A stretch of DNA of 64,000 bases from Streptomyces caelestis (lineage in GTDB: Bacteria; Actinomycetota; Actinomycetes; Streptomycetales; Streptomycetaceae), in NCBI RefSeq assembly GCF_014205255.1, contig NZ_JACHNE010000001.1, positions 5,766,001 through 5,830,000 of the forward strand, read 5' to 3'. Both the position numbers and the translations under genes were made by a program. Every line of letters starts with the position of its first letter. Positions within the stretch are counted from its first letter, which is position 1. The notes under the pieces are model-generated. The model saw nothing but the letters and a program-made list of their open reading frames with translations, was not told the origin of the DNA and made no database searches. Of this stretch, positions 60,420-64,000 are shown piece by piece.

Positions 60420-61220
60420 GTGATCGACTCATACGCGAGTTCCGACGATGCCGCAGTCGCGACGGCCGGGGCACGAGCTGGCGCGGACGTGGTCCGCACC
60501 ATGTACGGCCAGCGGCTCAACCGCATCGACAAGGGCGCAGGGGACTTTGCCACCGCCGCCGATGTGGCGGCTGAGGAGATGATCCTCGACGTCATCCGTG
60601 CCGCACGGCCCGATGACGCCGTGCTCGGCGAGGAAAGCGGGCAACAGGGCGCCGCCGGCGCTGCGCGCCAGTGGCTGGTGGACCCCCTGTGCGGCACGCT
60701 GAACTACGCCGCCGGCAACATGCTGGTGGCCGTCAACGTGGCGCTGCGCGATGGGGCGGCAGCGGTAGCCGATCCGTTCAGCGGCGAGGTTTTCTTTACC
60801 GACGGGGAGACCGCCTGGGTGCGGTATGACGGGGCCGACGACGCACTACTGACGCCCACGTCCGCCACTCGATTGGTGGACGTCAACCTGGATCAGCCGT
60901 TCCCGAGTGCGCCGGGATTCCGGGCCGTGGATCTGCTGGCCCACCCTGAGTTCGTCGAGCGTTTCCGGCCGCGGGTCGTGTCCACGACCCTGGCACTGGC
61001 CTGGGTCGCTGCCGGTAAGCGCGCCGCGTATGTCACCGATGGCGGCGACCTTTCCGGGAGCGTGCACTTCGCCGCCGGCATCGCTTTGTGCCGGGCTGCC
61101 GGCTGCGTTGTCACCGGGATCGACGGCGCCCCGATCGGTGAAACAGGCCGCGGACTTGTGGCCGCTGCCGACGACGAGACCCACGGGCTGCTGATGTCGA
61201 TGATCCGCAGCCGAAGGTAG
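60420..61220 (+). CDS. inositol-monophosphatase-fold protein with altered metal site
   Basis: A 266-aa protein of the IMPase superfamily. The acidic triad is partly kept (GEESG, WLVDPLCGTLNY). The second Asp of the canonical DPIDGT is Cys here, and the late WD-type motif is weak (GDLSGSVHFAAGIALCRAAG). Loss of that metal ligand suggests changed or lost phosphatase activity. It contrasts with the intact HisN at 28396. GTG 60420. It lies next to transposase debris, which hints at gene gain. Confidence 0.75.
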   Translation: MIDSYASSDDAAVATAGARAGADVVRTMYGQRLNRIDKGAGDFATAADVAAEEMILDVIRAARPDDAVLGEESGQQGAAGAARQWLVDPLCGTLNYAAGNMLVAVNVALRDGAAAVADPFSGEVFFTDGETAWVRYDGADDALLTPTSATRLVDVNLDQPFPSAPGFRAVDLLAHPEFVERFRPRVVSTTLALAWVAAGKRAAYVTDGGDLSGSVHFAAGIALCRAAGCVVTGIDGAPIGETGRGLVAAADDETHGLLMSMIRSRR

Positions 61221-61239
61221 TGCTGTGACCGCATAGGTT

Positions 61240-61475
61240 TCGCCAGGCCGGGTCAGGCTGCACGGAGGTGTGGTTGCGGTGGTTGCGGTGGTTGCAGTGG
61301 TGGTGGTTGGAGCTGGCGATGGCGAACTGTCGCAGCGGGCCGAAGTGAGCCTCGAAGGTTGGCCAGGACGCGTACGTCGGGTGAAGCACAGCTCGCCCCG
61401 GTGCTTCTTCGCCCAGCGCCGGATCTGCTCGCCCTTGTGGGGCGGACAGGTTGTCCAGATGACGTAGATCCGTCC
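61240..61475 (-). pseudogene. decayed IS630-type transposase fragment
   Basis: On the minus strand the catalytic-core end of an IS630/Tc1-like transposase is recognisable in two frames: RIYVIWTTCPPHKGEQIRRW then KKHRGELCF, followed after a frameshift by TYASWPTFEAHFGPLRQFAI and SNH. Intact relatives read ...HKGxxIRRWA...ELCFTPTYASWANPIEAHFGPLRQF. At least one single-base deletion and a lost codon break it, and the N-terminal half is absent. No terminal repeats were found. Confidence 0.75.
61270..61296 (+). repeat. 9-bp tandem repeat in the transposase remnant
   Basis: GTGGTTGCG, GTGGTTGCG, GTGGTTGCA in tandem, followed by GTGGTGGTGG. On the minus strand it would encode His-Asn/Arg-Asn-His runs where intact transposases have a short NHPNHT, so it looks like slippage after inactivation. 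Confidence 0.8.
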
Positions 61476-61511
61476 GGACGACCGACCCGGCGAACCTTCC
61501 CGGTCACAGCA

Positions 61512-62264
61512 CTAGGTGAGCGAACCCCCCGTCACATCCACCCAGCTCCCCGTGACCCACCGTCCCCCGTCCGAGACCAGGAACGCCACCACGTCCGCGA
61601 CTTCGGACGGCTCTCCCACCCCGCCCAGCGCCGAATACGCCGCGGCCTTCGCCCAGCCGTCGGCACTGCCGTGCAGCAGCGGGGCCGTGTTGTCCGTGTC
61701 GATGATCCCCGGCGCCACCGAGTTCACCGTGATGCCCCGAGGGCCCAGCACCTTGGACAGGTCCCGTGAGAGGACGTCCAGCGCGCCCTTCGTCATCGCG
61801 TACGCCATGTTGTCCGGCATCGCCGCCGTCCGGGCCAGCCCCGAGGAGATGTTGACGACCCGGCCGCCGTCCCGCAACCGGCTCATGCCCTGCTTGAGGA
61901 TGAAGAACGGCGCCCTCACGTTCACCGCGAAGACCTTGTCGTACTCCTGCTCGTCCAGCTCCTGGATCGGCCGCGTGGTGCCGATCCCCGCGTTGTTCAC
62001 CAGGATGTCCAGCCCGTCCGCGTGCCGGTCGAACTCCGCCCACAGTGCCTCGGCGTCCCCCGGCACGCCCAGCTCCACGCCCACCGCGAACGCCGATCCG
62101 CCCGCCGCCTCGATCGCCGCGACCGTCTCCTTCGCCGCCCTCTCGCTCCTGCCGTAGTGCACCCCGACCCGCGCGCCGTCGCGGCCGAGCCGCTCGGCGA
62201 TCCCTCGCCCGATGCCCCTGCTCGCCCCGGTGACGAGTGCCGTCCTGCCCGTGAGCACGCCCAT
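61512..62264 (-). CDS. SDR-family oxidoreductase (FabG-like)
   Basis: A 250-aa classical short-chain dehydrogenase with cofactor motif TGASRGIG (residues 13-20), NNAGIG, catalytic Ser in VVNISSGLA, and YAMTK (Tyr, Lys). Substrate unknown. ATG 62264 with GAAAGGGG. It is divergent from a TetR regulator, with duplicated operator-like sites between, so it is the likely target of that regulator. Confidence 0.9.
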   Translation of the reverse strand: MGVLTGRTALVTGASRGIGRGIAERLGRDGARVGVHYGRSERAAKETVAAIEAAGGSAFAVGVELGVPGDAEALWAEFDRHADGLDILVNNAGIGTTRPIQELDEQEYDKVFAVNVRAPFFILKQGMSRLRDGGRVVNISSGLARTAAMPDNMAYAMTKGALDVLSRDLSKVLGPRGITVNSVAPGIIDTDNTAPLLHGSADGWAKAAAYSALGGVGEPSEVADVVAFLVSDGGRWVTGSWVDVTGGSLT

Positions 62265-62280
62265 GGCGGCGCCCCTTTCA

Positions 62281-62355
62281 CATTTCCCTAGTGATCGCTA
62301 CAGAAATGACCGTACCGCAGCCCGCCGACATTTCTCTAGTGTCCGCTATAAAATG
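62281..62355. promoter_or_regulatory. duplicated TetR-type operator
   Basis: Two copies of a 27/28-bp element, CATTTC-CTAGTG...CGCTA-(G/A)AAATG, at 62281-62308 and 62329-62355. Each has inverted ends (CATTTC/GAAATG in the first; TAG...CTA core). They cover the region between the divergent SDR and TetR starts, and the second overlaps a -10-like TATAAA (62347-62352) of the regulator. Confidence 0.75.
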
Positions 62356-62361
62356 CATCCC

Positions 62362-63054
62362 ATGGTGAACGACGACGGGACCGCGAGGGTCGCGGGCCAC
62401 GGAACCGCGAGGGCCGAGAGGCCCGGAACCGTGACCGGGCAGGGCAGGGGAAGGCCCCGCGGCCGCCCCCGTTCCTTCGATCGCGAGACCGCACTGGAGA
62501 AGGCGCTCCTGGCCTTCTGGGAGCATGGCTACGAGGCCACGTCCGTCTCCGACCTCACCCGCGTCATGGACATCGGCGCCCCCAGTCTCTACGCGGCCTT
62601 CGGCGACAAGCGGTCCCTCTTCGAGGAGGTCGTGCAGGTCTACGGCGCGAGGTACGGCTCGTTCGCCGACCGGGCCCTCGCCGAGGAACCCACCGCCCGG
62701 GCCGCTGTGGAGCGCACGCTGCGCGAGGCAGCCGCCGCGTACACCGAACCCGGCCACCCGCACGGCTGCCTGGTCGTCCACGCCGCGGCGAACTGCTCGA
62801 CCCCCGAGGTCGAACGGTCGCTGCGGGACCGCCGCAACGCCAACATCGCCGTGTTCGAGAGCCGCATCAGAGCCGATGTCGCCGCCGGCGTACTGCCCCC
62901 GGGCACCGACGCCGCCGCCCTGGCCCGCCACACCGGAGCGATGATCCAGGGCATGTCACAACAGGCGCGGGACGGGGCGAGCCGGGAGGAACTGGAGGCG
63001 GTCGCGGAAATTGCCCTGTCCATCTGGCCCCGCACAGGAACCCACACGGGTTAG
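62362..63054 (+). CDS. TetR-family transcriptional regulator
   Basis: A 230-aa regulator. A basic N terminus (GRGRPRGRPRSFDRETALEK) precedes the helix-turn-helix (VSDLTRVMDIGAPSLYAAFGD), as in the AcrR/YcdC-like group controlling SDR genes. ATG 62362 is preferred because a TATAAA -10 element lies 10 bases upstream, implying a near-leaderless mRNA; ATG 62353 is also in frame. Probably represses itself and the divergent SDR gene. Confidence 0.87.
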   Translation: MVNDDGTARVAGHGTARAERPGTVTGQGRGRPRGRPRSFDRETALEKALLAFWEHGYEATSVSDLTRVMDIGAPSLYAAFGDKRSLFEEVVQVYGARYGSFADRALAEEPTARAAVERTLREAAAAYTEPGHPHGCLVVHAAANCSTPEVERSLRDRRNANIAVFESRIRADVAAGVLPPGTDAAALARHTGAMIQGMSQQARDGASREELEAVAEIALSIWPRTGTHTG

Positions 63055-63134
63055 GCTGCGTGGAGGGCGCCAGTGCGTCCGACCCGTCGGAGAAATAACA
63101 ACAACGAACAGTCTCCAACGCATGGACACTCACG

Positions 63135-63150
63135 AGTGGTCTAGTCCAGA
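63135..63150. promoter_or_regulatory. DasR-responsive element (dre) before the sensor kinase
   Basis: On the minus strand TCTGGACTAGACCACT matches the dre consensus at 14 of 16 positions. It lies 295 bases before the kinase start and 81 bases after the TetR stop, outside the amino-sugar genes. Confidence 0.7.
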
Positions 63151-63388
63151 ATGCGTTTGCGAGAGCGCGTGTGAGCGCGCAACAGTCTCCGCCTTCCCCG
63201 CACAGGAAGGCGGACAGAGGAACCGAGGCTCTCTGCCCTGACTGCCCCGGCTCCTCGTCCTTCGGCCGACCGGGACCGCACACCCCACGGCCGATACTGC
63301 TCCGGGCTGCGGTGCCGGGAGGGTTGAGGGTCCCTCCCAGGCGCCGCGGCCCGCGGGTGTTCCAGGATCCCGCACCAGTCCGGGCCGC

Positions 63389-63418
63389 ACATTTCGGAGC
63401 TGTACATTTCAGAGCCGT
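63389..63418 (+). repeat. two tandem 15-bp repeats before the sensor kinase
   Basis: ACATTTCGGAGCTGT (63389-63403) and ACATTTCAGAGCCGT (63404-63418), 13 of 15 identical, ending 27 bases before the kinase start. The remainder of the 390-base intergenic region (63055-63444) shows the dre site and nothing else clear. Confidence 0.7.
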
Positions 63419-63444
63419 ACAAACCCCCGGGTACGCTCGCTCAC

Positions 63445-64000
63445 GTGCCCTCCATGAACGAACTCGTACGCCAGCACACCGCCCTCGACGACACCGATCT
63501 CGAGTGGCTCCACCTGCTGGTCTCGGAGTGGCAGCTGCTCTCCGACCTCTCCTTCGCCGACCTGGTGCTGTGGGTCCCCACCAGCGACGGCACGCGGTAC
63601 GTGTCCGTCGCGCAGATGCGGCCCAACACCGGTCCGACGTCCTACCAGGACGACATGGTGGGCCACCTTGTCCCGCGTGGCCGCCGCCCGATGCTGGACG
63701 CCGCTCACGACGAGGGCCGCATCGTGCGCGAGGGGGACCCCGAGTGGCGCGAAGAGGTTCCCGTCCGGGTCGAGTCGATCCCCGTACGGCGGGAGGGGCG
63801 CGTCCTCGGTGTCATCGCGCGCAACACCAACCTGCTCACCGTGCGCACCCCGAGCCGCCTGGAGCTCACCTACCTGCAAAGCGCCTCGGACCTCGCGCAG
63901 ATGATCGCGGCCGGCGCCTTCCCGTTCGCGAACCAGCAGCTCGACATGGACGCCTCGCCCCGGGTGGGCGACGGACTGATCCGGCTCGACGCCGACGGCA
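63445..64000 (+). CDS. sensor histidine kinase, PdtaS-like (3' truncated)
   Basis: An open frame of at least 185 codons running off the window. The N-terminal domain (LHLLVSEWQLLSDLSFADLV, GTRYVSVAQMRPNTGPTSYQ, VRREGRVLGVIARNTNL) is the GAF-like domain of the HisKA_2/PdtaS kinase group found in actinobacteria, followed by the start of a PAS-like segment (GDGLIRLDADG). The kinase core is outside the window. GTG 63445 or ATG 63454 are both possible starts. A dre site and a tandem repeat lie upstream. Confidence 0.8.
   Translation, partial: MPSMNELVRQHTALDDTDLEWLHLLVSEWQLLSDLSFADLVLWVPTSDGTRYVSVAQMRPNTGPTSYQDDMVGHLVPRGRRPMLDAAHDEGRIVREGDPEWREEVPVRVESIPVRREGRVLGVIARNTNLLTVRTPSRLELTYLQSASDLAQMIAAGAFPFANQQLDMDASPRVGDGLIRLDADG

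Noticed and set aside
61253..61507. Two small complete open frames in the 61.2-61.5 kb gap considered as genes.
   Set aside because: They are pieces of the frameshifted transposase remnant and its repeat, without ribosome binding sites.

Overview
The window is high-GC actinobacterial chromosome with third-position G/C bias in every gene. It is almost certainly Streptomyces and close to S. coelicolor. From memory, the gene order (wblC, sigR-rsrA, epi-isozizaene synthase-CYP170, nrdABS, dasR-dasABC, nagB) matches the S. coelicolor SCO518x to SCO523x core region. I have no alignment to prove this. Most of the window is conserved core; the only clear scar of a mobile element is near 61.2-61.5 kb.

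Layout. 1-5.7 kb: M20 peptidase (5' truncated), NudC, a methyltransferase, mycoredoxin (-) behind a textbook SigR promoter, and UvrD2 helicase. 5.7-7.1 kb: wblC (whiB7) with an AT-rich autoregulatory promoter, a 600-nt leader holding an upstream ORF and an intrinsic terminator, and a small basic protein. 7.2-10.8 kb: ABC1/UbiB kinase translationally coupled to a ThiF-like protein (-), facing a YgjP-type metallopeptidase. 10.9-14.2 kb: TerD-AIM24 fusion plus two AIM24 paralogues. 14.2-23.3 kb: Nudix, DUF2342 metalloprotease, SDR epimerase, MoaE, PDZ/Lon-like protease, PPA1309 family, UPF0182 membrane protein. 23.3-25.7 kb: two identical initiator tRNA genes flanking a Sel1/TPR gene. 25.8-35.3 kb: CatR/catalase, CBS protein, HisN, TetR, SMR efflux, RsgA, AroA, M50 protease, SRAP protein, alpha/beta hydrolase. 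35.3-41.2 kb: SigR-RsrA with a SigR-type promoter and a possible long isoform, two HD/HD-GYP membrane proteins, a TPR protein, peptide deformylase. 41.4-43.9 kb: epi-isozizaene synthase and CYP170 (albaflavenone). 43.9-48.8 kb: class Ia ribonucleotide reductase nrdA-nrdB-nrdS, with paired NrdR boxes and a cobalamin riboswitch. 49-51.3 kb: GNAT and MctP permease. 51.4-60.3 kb: DasR and the chitobiose/GlcNAc system (dasABC, GH3 glycosidase, NagB, a double-SIS sugar isomerase) with dre operators. 60.4-64 kb: an inositol-monophosphatase-like gene with an altered active site, a decayed IS630-type transposase, SDR/TetR with duplicated operators, and a GAF-containing sensor kinase cut by the window end.

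Regulatory logic is unusually readable. Two SigR promoters (mycoredoxin and sigR itself) lie in the same window as the sigma/anti-sigma pair. WblC, NrdR/B12, CatR and DasR circuits each show their sites. A 14/16 dre site also lies before the terminal sensor kinase, outside the amino-sugar genes. No CRISPR array, prophage, intact IS or obvious defence island was seen. The least explained units are the ThiF-UbiB pair, the TerD-AIM24 cluster, and the paired canonical/degenerate HD-GYP proteins.
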